Origin: a virus
Reading direction: 5' to 3' (one strand)
Length of the DNA: 39,291 bases
Virus record (IMG/VR): IMGVR_UViG_3300009183_000175
Coordinates: 1-39,291 of that record
In this document: in pieces, positions 23,632 to 30,443 of the stretch
How the letters are laid out: each line of letters begins with the position of its first letter
Position numbering within the stretch: position 1 is the stretch's first letter
The notes under the pieces: generated by a model
What the model saw: only the letters and a program-made list of their open reading frames with translations
Told to the model about the DNA's origin: nothing
The model's database searches: none
Made by a program: the position numbers and the translations under genes

Positions 23632-24783
23632 ATGATAGGAGAAAGATTTAATTTCGAAGACATATTTTTTAGAGATCTTACCGTTTGTGTTTTAGATACA
23701 CTTGAAGGTCAGATAAAATGGATTAATAGATTTTCCTCAGGTGATAAATTTGTTCAGGTTCCTTTTTACTACTCTCTTACAGGAGATGAAAGATTTTTAC
23801 TAGATTCTTTTCAAGATGATATTGTTTCTGAAAACAGATTTGTTGAATTAAACACTGATTTAATACCAAGAGGACATCTAACTATGACTGGATTTAATAT
23901 TAAATCTGATGAATTCGCCAACCCTAATGTTTGGTTAAGAATGGTTGTTGAGAATGAGGTTGAGATTAGAAAAGTTTTAGCTAAAGTTAGAGCAGTTCCG
24001 GTTACGGTAAATTATGATTTAGAAATATTACTTAGTTCTGAAATAGATACTTTTAAATGTAGTCAAGCAATATTAGACACACTTTGGTTGTATAAATTTA
24101 TGTATTTTGAACATAACTTTATGAATATAGATGCTGTTATATTGATGCCTGATAGTAACTCAATAGAAATGGCTAGAGAGAAAAATTTAACATCTGATAA
24201 TAATATTAAGTTAAAAGTTTCTTTTACTGTTGAAACTTATTATCCCGCTTTTAGAAGAGATAGAATTAATTCAACTGGATATCCTCAAACACAAGGTTCG
24301 GGTATGTCTGATTTGAATGGTTTTGCTTTAGCTGGTGGAATTTCTGATAGTTTTGCACAACCTGGTTCTCCGGGTTATGGTAGTTCAAATTCTTTTGGTG
24401 GAGTTCCTGGAACTTTCCCTGGTTCTCCTGGTTCTGGAAATCAACAAAATCCTAGTGGATATGTCGGTGGTGGTCCTGGTGGATCTAGTGGCCCTGGTGG
24501 AGGAGCTATCAATCCGGCATTTGGTACCGTTGGTGGTAGTGAGAATGCTGGTGGTAATCAAGGTCCAAATGGGAATATTGGTGTTACTGGATCGTTCTAT
24601 AATACACAAGGTTCTACAAGTCCGGGAGATCCTTTAGGTTCTTTTGCGAATACTGACTTTTATGATATTCGACCAAAAAGAACTAGATGGTTTAATAATA
24701 TACTTAAGGCAAGAGAGAAAGCATCAGGTGGGAATATAAATCCTAATGCTCAGGACCCTAATAATGCTAATAATGGAAATTAA
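23632..24783 (+). CDS. 15: Tail sheath stabiliser/terminator (T4 gp15-like) with Gly-rich tail
   Basis: 383 aa from the ATG at 23632. Residues 1-210 show the gp15-type order: LDTLEGQIKWINRF, QVPFYYSLTGDERFLLDSF, LIPRGHLTMTGF, then VRAVPVTVNYDLEILLSSEIDTFKCSQAILDTLW and VSFTVETYYPAF. gp15 caps the sheath and tube and joins the tail to the neck. Residues about 220-345 are Gly/Ser/Pro/Asn-rich and disordered (GPGGSSGPGGG and similar), a feature not in T4 gp15; a short basic C-terminal part follows. The assignment rests on motif order and neck context, not on strong identity. Confidence 0.55.
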   Translation: MIGERFNFEDIFFRDLTVCVLDTLEGQIKWINRFSSGDKFVQVPFYYSLTGDERFLLDSFQDDIVSENRFVELNTDLIPRGHLTMTGFNIKSDEFANPNVWLRMVVENEVEIRKVLAKVRAVPVTVNYDLEILLSSEIDTFKCSQAILDTLWLYKFMYFEHNFMNIDAVILMPDSNSIEMAREKNLTSDNNIKLKVSFTVETYYPAFRRDRINSTGYPQTQGSGMSDLNGFALAGGISDSFAQPGSPGYGSSNSFGGVPGTFPGSPGSGNQQNPSGYVGGGPGGSSGPGGGAINPAFGTVGGSENAGGNQGPNGNIGVTGSFYNTQGSTSPGDPLGSFANTDFYDIRPKRTRWFNNILKAREKASGGNINPNAQDPNNANNGN

Positions 24784-24803
24784 AAATAAATTTTCAAAAA
24801 TGG

Positions 24804-24833
24804 TAAAAAATGACTTTTAAGCCTTAATATATA
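24804..24833 (+). promoter_or_regulatory. Late promoter with A6TG upstream element
   Basis: TAAAAAATGAC starts at 24804 and an exact TTAATATATA ends at 24833, again 29 bases on. Confidence 0.6.
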
Positions 24834-24861
24834 TGTTATATAAAAAAAAATATTTTAAAAT

Positions 24862-26145
24862 ATGAAGAATCTTAAACTTGAATTGTTTAACTTCAAAAAG
24901 AACTTAACTCTTGAACAGGAGGAAGTATCTGGGATAGTTGAGGGACATATGAATGCTTGTAATGAGTTATCTGAAAAACAAATCATTATCTCTCTTAATG
25001 AGAGGCTTAAACCATACACATACGATAAAAGTGTTAAATCTTTGTTAGAAAATCTTAATGATGATGTGAAGAATTATGAGTTATTATATGAGTTGAAAAA
25101 TTTATATAATGTGATTAATACTAAAAATCAAGGAGAGTTGTATAGACAACCATTAAACGTTCTTCTTCAAACAATTAACTTAGACACTGACCAAGATAGA
25201 ATGTCTAAAATTCTTAATGAATTAGCTATCTATGATTGGGTACCAGAAGTTAAATTATTTGTTCATAATTTGACAAAATCACCTGAAAAAAGAAATAATC
25301 TTTTAAGTGGTGGTAAAGGTGAATCTACATTCACAATTGTTGAACAAGTTGAAGACGGTCACGTTGCTCTTGTTAATGATTCTTGGTTCCTTTTAAGTGA
25401 AAATGCAATTGAGAAAACTCTTTTAGAAAATCATGTTAAAAATGAAGAAGAATTGAAGAGTTTAAGAATGTTGGAAACGGCTATGAAATATGCTTCAGTT
25501 ACTGAAGATAGAGTTAATTTCAGAATTTCAGAATATTTAACTATCGGTCTTTCAGTTGGTAAGAAAAGTAGTTTATTCATCAATGATGATGAGATGAACG
25601 AAGAGACTACATTGGAAAGTGTATTTGATTCTCCAATTATTCCAATTGTTAATAAAAACTTCTATCCTGTTTTACTTGAGGTTTCTAAAAACTTAGATAA
25701 ATTCGTAGAATTAGATGTTGTTAAGAGAGTTAATAACTTAATTAACCCTTATTTAGAAATCTTCGCATTCAATTATAAAAATAGTACATATTTATATAGA
25801 TGTGATGAGAGATATGGTAACTCTTTCTTCAAATATGAATCAGCTTTAGAGTTGGTAAATGAAGTAAGAAATGAATTAAATTATGATTTAACATATTTCT
25901 ACGAAAATAGATTAGATAAAGAATTAATTGTTAAAAGAAAACTTGAAGATAAAGAAAGAGAAATCACTCTTAAATTAGAAGATGTTCAATTTAACATTGA
26001 GAAAGTTAAAGGTTCTATCCAAATGATTGGTGAATCAGCAGTTTTAGTAACAGCTCTTAAAAACTTAGAAAAAAGAAGAGATGTTTTAAACACTGAATTA
26101 AACGCAACAAAAGAGTTACAATATAACGAAAGAGTTAGAGCGTAA
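24862..26145 (+). CDS. Unknown late protein (427 aa), probably virion-associated
   Basis: No family recognised. MKNLKLELFNFKKNLTLEQEEV begins a mostly helical protein. The middle (about 150-300) has beta-rich parts (FTIVEQVEDGHVALVNDSWFLLS). Residues about 355-420 form a long charged coiled coil (KRKLEDKEREITLKLEDVQFNIEKVK...). The leader is related to the tag but lacks an (I/L)xE site near it. Strong late promoter, terminator just after the stop, single-gene transcript: the hallmarks of an abundant structural or assembly protein here. Confidence 0.72.
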   Translation: MKNLKLELFNFKKNLTLEQEEVSGIVEGHMNACNELSEKQIIISLNERLKPYTYDKSVKSLLENLNDDVKNYELLYELKNLYNVINTKNQGELYRQPLNVLLQTINLDTDQDRMSKILNELAIYDWVPEVKLFVHNLTKSPEKRNNLLSGGKGESTFTIVEQVEDGHVALVNDSWFLLSENAIEKTLLENHVKNEEELKSLRMLETAMKYASVTEDRVNFRISEYLTIGLSVGKKSSLFINDDEMNEETTLESVFDSPIIPIVNKNFYPVLLEVSKNLDKFVELDVVKRVNNLINPYLEIFAFNYKNSTYLYRCDERYGNSFFKYESALELVNEVRNELNYDLTYFYENRLDKELIVKRKLEDKEREITLKLEDVQFNIEKVKGSIQMIGESAVLVTALKNLEKRRDVLNTELNATKELQYNERVRA

Positions 26146-26160
26146 TCTCAAAACATATTA

Positions 26161-26192
26161 AAAATCCTCAAATTTATTTGAGGATTTTTTTA
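26161..26192 (+). terminator. Terminator after the 427-aa gene
   Basis: AATCCTCAAAT / ATTTGAGGATT stem with A- and T-runs. Confidence 0.9.
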
Positions 26193-26237
26193 TTTTAAAA
26201 CTTTTATATAAAAAAAGTATATAACATGAAATCATGA

Positions 26238-26252
26238 AAGGTTAAGAACCTT
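26238..26252 (+). promoter_or_regulatory. Hairpin in the leader of the late sigma factor gene
   Basis: Perfect inverted repeat AAGGTT-AAG-AACCTT, 19 bases before the ATG. Two minimal reading frames (MKS, MKG) lie around it and a 13-codon frame starting at 26262 overlaps the sigma-factor start. It could be an operator or a translational control hairpin. Confidence 0.4.
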
Positions 26253-26271
26253 AAAAAAATAATGAATATGA

Positions 26272-26637
26272 ATGTATCTAAACAACAAAGACCTTTATAT
26301 TGAGGTAATCATATCAAAAGCTCAAGGAAAACTCACAAGAAACGCTGAGAAAATGTTAGAGCTACTAGCAAAGAAAACAATTAAAAAAATGAGATATTGG
26401 TCCAATGATGATAAATTGGATTGTTACCAATCAGGTCTACTTGATATGTTTCAAAACTGGTACAACTTCAATGAAGATAAATCGGTAAACGCATTCGCAT
26501 ACTTCACAGAGGTATTTAAAAGAGGAATAGCTAAAGGATTTAATGAGTTGTATAAGAAAAAAGGAGATAATGATAATTTAATTAAATTATTATCAATCGA
26601 GGGATCAAATGATGGCATGGGACTCCACTCACTCTAA
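26272..26637 (+). CDS. 55: Late-transcription sigma factor (T4 gp55-like)
   Basis: 121 aa. YLNNKDLYIEVI at the start matches the YVNNKELLQAII of T4 gp55. Then come the sigma-2-like helices: MLELLAKKTIKKMRYWSNDDKLDCYQSGLLDMFQNWYNFNEDKSVNAFAYFTEVFKRGIAKGFNEL, the region that binds core polymerase and the TATA-type late box. T4 gp55 is longer (185 aa) and ends in a clamp-binding motif (SLDFLYE). This protein stops at GLHSL with no such motif visible, so clamp coupling may differ. An in-frame TGA directly precedes the ATG, so the start is fixed. Its presence explains the TTAATATATA boxes. Confidence 0.82.
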   Translation: MYLNNKDLYIEVIISKAQGKLTRNAEKMLELLAKKTIKKMRYWSNDDKLDCYQSGLLDMFQNWYNFNEDKSVNAFAYFTEVFKRGIAKGFNELYKKKGDNDNLIKLLSIEGSNDGMGLHSL

Positions 26638-26779
26638 TATCAATCTGAAAACATTTGATATAGTTATGACACCAGCATTTGGCACCGCTAATATACCAAT
26701 AACTATATTTCCTTCTAGGCAGAAAAGACGAAAAGAAAAAATTCAAAACATCTTTAAAATAAAAAAACCACTCATTTGA
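26612..26779 (+). CDS. Possible small basic protein (55 aa) overlapping the sigma gene
   Basis: Begins MAWDSTHSNINLKTFDIVMT inside the last codons of the sigma factor gene, in another frame, and ends with SRQKRRKEKIQNIFKIKKPLI. It fills the otherwise empty 130 bases before the terminator; its stop lies in the terminator stem. The basic helical C-terminus looks protein-like. No family is known to me. A role as a second late-transcription factor (T4 gp33 position) is only a thought. Confidence 0.4.
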   Translation: MAWDSTHSNINLKTFDIVMTPAFGTANIPITIFPSRQKRRKEKIQNIFKIKKPLI

Positions 26780-26790
26780 GTGGTTTTTAT
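26762..26790. terminator. Bidirectional terminator
   Basis: ACCACTCA-TT-TGAGTGGT flanked by A6 and T5, between the converging sigma-factor region and glutamine synthetase. Confidence 0.9.
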
Positions 26791-26803
26791 TTTTATTAAT
26801 ATA

Positions 26804-27892
26804 TTAAGCTTCTGTTTCAACTTCACTATATACCGTCTCTAACATTCTTTCTGAAACTAAATAAGGATCACAATTTGATGCTGGTCTTCTATCTTCAAAG
26901 TAACCTTTCTTTTCAATTATAGCTTGTGCTGGAATTCTAATAGAAGTATCTCTTGTAGAAAATCCATAACTGAAATCGTTAATACTTGATGTTTCGTGTT
27001 GACCTGTTAATCTTTCTTCGTTGAATAAACCATAGATTTCAATGTGTTCTTTTTGAAATCTTTTTAACTTAGACATTGTTTCTTTGATTATATCTAACCC
27101 ACCTTCTTCTCTCATCTCTTTAGTTGAAAAGTTAACATGACATCCAGTTCCGTTCCAGTCTCCTTTTAATGGTTTTGGATGTAATGAAACATTAGTATCA
27201 TACTTTTCAGCAACTCTTTGTAGTAAATATCTAGAAACCCATAATTGGTCAGATCCATTTAATGATGTAACTGGACCAATTTGATATTCCCATTGTCCAA
27301 GTAATACTTCAGCGTTTATTCCTGATATATCTAAACCTACTTCTATACACATATCCATATGTTCTTCAACTATATTACGACCAATAACCGTATCAGCTCC
27401 GATTCCACAATAATAATCACCTTGTGGTCTAGGCCCTTTTGATGAGTCTAATCCAAATCCTAAAGGTAATCCAATTCCTTCTCCAAATGGCATATGTGGT
27501 TTGTGAGTAAGAGTATATTCTTGTTCCCATCCAAACCAAGGTTGTTCATTTTTTTCAATTGTCTCAGTTAATCCTAACTGATTCATTTTTTGCTCTAACT
27601 TATTTCGGTGATTAGTTATGTGTGGAGTTCCGTCTGGGTTTAATACTTCACAAAATACTAATCTATGTGGGTATCCTCTGAATGGATCTTTTGTTATAAA
27701 GACCGGTTTTAAAAGACAATCTGTATTTTTGCCTCTTCCTGATTCTGCTTGTAATGTTGAACTTCCATCGAAAGACCACATAGAGTAATCTTTTGCTAAA
27801 AGTGTGTCTGCTTTTTCGACAATTTTAGTTTTACTTCTTAATTGTTGTGGCTCTGAACCATCTAACCAAATGTATTCTAATTTTACGCTCAT
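26804..27892 (-). CDS. glnA: Glutamine synthetase, type II (GSII)
   Basis: 362 aa, typical GSII length (GSI is about 450-470). Beta-grasp start LEYIWLDGSEPQQLRSKTKI, then MWSFDGSSTLQA, DPFRGYPHRLVFCEV, and the catalytic domain with PWFGWEQEYTL, GLDISGINAEVLLGQWEYQIGP, LHPKPLKGDWNGTGCHVNFS, NEERLTGQHETSS and the R-binding STRDTSIRIPAQ ... YFEDRRPASNCDPY. All metal, ATP and glutamate motifs seem intact. It makes glutamine from glutamate, ammonia and ATP, and could support nucleotide synthesis in infection. Unusual for a phage; probably taken from a Bacteroidota-like host, where GSII occurs. A palindrome lies in its upstream region. Confidence 0.93.
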   Translation of the reverse strand: MSVKLEYIWLDGSEPQQLRSKTKIVEKADTLLAKDYSMWSFDGSSTLQAESGRGKNTDCLLKPVFITKDPFRGYPHRLVFCEVLNPDGTPHITNHRNKLEQKMNQLGLTETIEKNEQPWFGWEQEYTLTHKPHMPFGEGIGLPLGFGLDSSKGPRPQGDYYCGIGADTVIGRNIVEEHMDMCIEVGLDISGINAEVLLGQWEYQIGPVTSLNGSDQLWVSRYLLQRVAEKYDTNVSLHPKPLKGDWNGTGCHVNFSTKEMREEGGLDIIKETMSKLKRFQKEHIEIYGLFNEERLTGQHETSSINDFSYGFSTRDTSIRIPAQAIIEKKGYFEDRRPASNCDPYLVSERMLETVYSEVETEA

Positions 27893-27910
27893 TTTAAAGT
27901 TTTTTTTATT

Positions 27911-27929
27911 TTATGAAACTTTTTCATAA
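27911..27929. promoter_or_regulatory. Palindromic operator-like site before glutamine synthetase
   Basis: TTATGAAA-CTT-TTTCATAA, perfect 8-base arms. It lies 19 bases upstream of the glnA-like ATG (minus) and 35 bases upstream of the divergent gene at 27964. There is no T-run beyond it on either strand, so it is not a terminator. Confidence 0.45.
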
Positions 27930-27963
27930 TTGTTTTATAAAATGACTATAAATTATTAAAAAA

Positions 27964-28269
27964 ATGAATAAGGTTATTTTACAACTTTGGGAAGAGTCAA
28001 ATCAGAATGATGGTGTGTTTAGTAATGGATGCTCAATTCATATTAATGAACAAGAGAGATTGAAATTTATTTCAGATATTTATCATAATAGAGAGTCATC
28101 AGTGATTCCGGATGAGTATGATAGTGTTGTTGGTGAAGGTATTGAGGTGTTTATAACTGATAGTATTTATAATTTATTATCTACTTCAAAGTCTGTTAAA
28201 ATATCCGAAGTTGAGTTTCAAAATCTTATAAAATTTGAAGATATAATATATAACACAGAAATGATATGA
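27964..28269 (+). CDS. Unknown small protein (101 aa)
   Basis: Not recognised. Acidic, mixed alpha/beta, no signal peptide. Upstream ACTATAAATTATT may carry a TATAAAT-type late box, but this is weak. It overlaps the next gene by ATGA and is divergent from glutamine synthetase. Confidence 0.65.
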   Translation: MNKVILQLWEESNQNDGVFSNGCSIHINEQERLKFISDIYHNRESSVIPDEYDSVVGEGIEVFITDSIYNLLSTSKSVKISEVEFQNLIKFEDIIYNTEMI

Positions 28270-28610
28270 TTACTTTTTTTTATTATTTTCTTTTAGTCTT
28301 TATATGGACTAAGATATTTCTTGTTTTTAACAAACAAAGATTAGACTTAAACTTTAGAAATAAAGATCTAATGGCTATTAAAAAAATAGACTTAGTTTAT
28401 TACTTCACAGAATTTCTATTTTTTGTTTGGATGATTATAGGATTATGGTCATCTCAAAAAGTATTATTTATTACTTTACTTTCTCTATATCTTCTTAAAT
28501 TTCCATTTTATCATTTAAGTAAAAGGTTATATGCAGTTTGGGATAATATACTACCTAGTATTTCTATCATCTTTATATTGATGATATTTATTTATAGTCT
28601 TATACATTAA
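28266..28610 (+). CDS. Small membrane protein (114 aa), four predicted helices
   Basis: Hydrophobic segments at about 3-20, 45-62, 65-80 and 92-112, with aromatic-rich sequence (ITFFYYFLLVFIWTKIFLVF; IISIIF-type C-terminal helix). Function unknown. Could be a superinfection-exclusion protein or a holin-like protein; nothing in the sequence decides. Coupled to the 101-aa gene. Its 3' end overlaps the converging gp4 gene by 11 bases. Confidence 0.65.
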   Translation: MITFFYYFLLVFIWTKIFLVFNKQRLDLNFRNKDLMAIKKIDLVYYFTEFLFFVWMIIGLWSSQKVLFITLLSLYLLKFPFYHLSKRLYAVWDNILPSISIIFILMIFIYSLIH

Positions 28611-29124
28611 ACTTCTTAAGATGATCTTCAGTTATTATAATGAAGGTATATCCTTTTTTATTACACCATTCAATTACGGTTTCCCACTTTTGTTTATTTT
28701 TATAAGCCATTTTTAAGTCGTACTCAAAGTTTTTTAGTTTCTTAGTTCCTTTATCAGGTACTTCTAATCTTCCTTCATTTAGAGCTTGAACCATTTTATA
28801 CTCTTTCATTGGTTTAACTTCAGCTACTATTTGTTTTAATTCACCATTAACTCTCATTTCATAGTAAAAGTCAACGTGATATATATGGCTCTTAACTTTG
28901 GTATCACCGTTGTCAAAGTGTGTCATTTGATATGGTATTTGTAAACACTCTGCTCCCCATTTTGTAATTTCAGACTTCATGTCTAACCAATACATAATTT
29001 TCTTTTCCCAAGAACTTCTAAAATAAACACCACCTTGTGTATTTAACTTAATTACCTTGTCTTTATTCTTAGGTATATAATTTCCTTGATTATAATTAGA
29101 GTTATTTGGCTTTGAATTTAACAT
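28600..29124 (-). CDS. 4: Head completion nuclease-fold protein (T4 gp4-like)
   Basis: 174 aa. After a disordered Asn-rich start comes YFRSSWEKKIMYWLDMKSEITKWGAE, the gp4 signature, and IPYQM. Then a PD-(D/E)xK nuclease core: D85 (HVDFYYE), E102-V-K104 (VAEVKP), with E40 in the first helix. In T4 gp4 (also called gp50/65) is needed to finish the head after packaging, before tail joining. It shares a palindromic late promoter with the plus-strand gene at 29167. Confidence 0.82.
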   Translation of the reverse strand: MLNSKPNNSNYNQGNYIPKNKDKVIKLNTQGGVYFRSSWEKKIMYWLDMKSEITKWGAECLQIPYQMTHFDNGDTKVKSHIYHVDFYYEMRVNGELKQIVAEVKPMKEYKMVQALNEGRLEVPDKGTKKLKNFEYDLKMAYKNKQKWETVIEWCNKKGYTFIIITEDHLKKFNV

Positions 29125-29140
29125 ATCTATAATAGTTTTC

Positions 29141-29152
29141 TTTATATATAAA
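29141..29152. promoter_or_regulatory. Bidirectional palindromic late promoter
   Basis: TTTATATATAAA is perfectly palindromic. Its centre is about 20 bases from the plus-strand ATG (29167) and 22 from the minus-strand ATG (29124), so one box can serve both genes. Confidence 0.55.
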
Positions 29153-29166
29153 AGAAAATTGAACTC

Positions 29167-29862
29167 ATGGGAGAATTAGTTGATAGAATAGGTCTTAGAA
29201 TGTTAGTTGATGGTGATGGTATAGCTGATAATTTTAAAAATAACTCTTTATATTTTTATAATAAGTATCAAAAATCAGATAAAGATGTTTTTGCTGTTGA
29301 TGTTAAAGATTTAATACCTGATATGTTTTTTCACCTACACTATCTTAATGATTCCAATTGGATGAAATGGTCACCTATTTTTGTCACAAATTATAAAAAA
29401 ATAGGAAATCAAGTAATAGTATTTGGTGTTAATTTAAATTTTATACCACTTGAAGTAAGAGCTTTTCTCTTTGATAAATTTATTACAGAAGAAGATTTAG
29501 ACCAGAATAGACCACTAAAAGTTAATTATGAAGGTATGTATGCTGAACTTATAAAGTTTGGATTTGAATATGCTATAGTTGAATATGATGTTAGATTGAT
29601 TAAACTAGTTCATAGAATTGATATGAGTTTAGTTCCTAGATTTTTAATATCCGGTCATCCTAAAAATAAATATGATCCAGGTAAATTATTTGATATATGG
29701 CAAGTTAAGCTAAAGGATAAGGATAAGAGACATCAAGAAATAATGAACTCGTCTATGGCTGACTTCTATGATGTCAGAGGTGAGATTTCTGAGAAATATG
29801 TTGTGTTGAAAAAACATATACAAAGAATTCAAAGCAATCAGAAAAAATATGGTAATAAATAA
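29167..29862 (+). CDS. Putative virion structural protein (231 aa)
   Basis: MGELVDRIGLRMLVDGDGIADNF opens the protein. Residues about 80-105 (FVTNYKKIGNQVIVFGVNLNFIPLEVRAFLFDKF) resemble the 'GxNLHYLPPxxRxxLLD' segment of a structural protein family common in T4-like phages, whose exact place in the virion I cannot state. The rest is alpha/beta with a basic C-terminal helix (EKYVVLKKHIQRIQSNQKKYGNK). It lies in the head-neck gene cluster between gp4 and portal. Call by weak motif and context. Confidence 0.6.
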   Translation: MGELVDRIGLRMLVDGDGIADNFKNNSLYFYNKYQKSDKDVFAVDVKDLIPDMFFHLHYLNDSNWMKWSPIFVTNYKKIGNQVIVFGVNLNFIPLEVRAFLFDKFITEEDLDQNRPLKVNYEGMYAELIKFGFEYAIVEYDVRLIKLVHRIDMSLVPRFLISGHPKNKYDPGKLFDIWQVKLKDKDKRHQEIMNSSMADFYDVRGEISEKYVVLKKHIQRIQSNQKKYGNK

Positions 29863-29872
29863 TTAATATATA
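29841..29872 (+). promoter_or_regulatory. Late promoter with A6T upstream element
   Basis: GAAAAAATATGG starts at 29841 and an exact TTAATATATA ends at 29872, 31 bases on, as at the sheath gene. The element overlaps the 3' end of the preceding gene. Confidence 0.5.
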
Positions 29873-29895
29873 ATCATATAAAATATACAAGTATT

Positions 29896-30372
29896 ATGAA
29901 ACACATCAGAAAATTTGAAGAATTAGATTACTCAACATATATCAGTGCTGCTGATAAATTAGAAGATTTTGGACAAATCGATAGAGCTAAAGAGTTAAGA
30001 TCACACGCTGTTACTATGTCTAGAAGAGAAGTTGACGAGATGACTTTTGGTATTTTAGTTGGTGGTGTTAGACCTTTTCCTGAGGCTAAGTTCCAAGAGA
30101 TGAGTTTATTTAGATCAGGTGAGTCTTTTTTACTTAGAGCCATATTCAACTCTGGTAATAATACACATAGAATAGACTCTGTTATCGATCCTAAAACAGG
30201 TGATATTACTTGGAGTGAGGGTAATAAATTTTTAGAGAAAAGATCAACTATGAAATTTCAAAAATTAGTAGATGCAATTTCTAAAAATCAAGACGATTTT
30301 CAGTCATTTTTCGTTGAAAGTAAGCTAAATCCAACGGATTTGAAGGTTGTTTTTAGAACTTTCTATGTATAA
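29896..30372 (+). CDS. Unknown protein with tag-like N-terminus (158 aa)
   Basis: MKHIRKFEELDYSTY resembles the capsid-targeting-like leader (MKHIR.FE), though the residues before the Glu are K-F and not (I/L)-x. The body is alpha/beta with SGNNTHRIDSVIDPKTGDITW, no known motif. It precedes the portal gene, with its own late promoter. It may be a head-internal protein. Confidence 0.7.
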   Translation: MKHIRKFEELDYSTYISAADKLEDFGQIDRAKELRSHAVTMSRREVDEMTFGILVGGVRPFPEAKFQEMSLFRSGESFLLRAIFNSGNNTHRIDSVIDPKTGDITWSEGNKFLEKRSTMKFQKLVDAISKNQDDFQSFFVESKLNPTDLKVVFRTFYV

Positions 30373-30409
30373 TTCAACATTATCAATTGTTTGGAGGGAC
30401 TCTTTGATT

Positions 30410-30419
30410 TTAATATATA
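30410..30419 (+). promoter_or_regulatory. Late promoter box, exact TTAATATATA (portal)
   Basis: 24 bases before the portal ATG. Confidence 0.6.
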
Positions 30420-30443
30420 ATATAAATTTTATTAAAACAATAA

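Noticed and set aside
23565-23663. Longer form of the clamp loader starting at 23663
   Set aside because: The extra 33 residues are hydrophobic and overlap the opposite promoter and gene start; the shorter form matches gp44 in length and N-terminal motif.
24335-24637. Open frames on both strands over the Gly-rich tail of the gp15-like protein
   Set aside because: Low-complexity shadows of GGT-rich codons; no start context.
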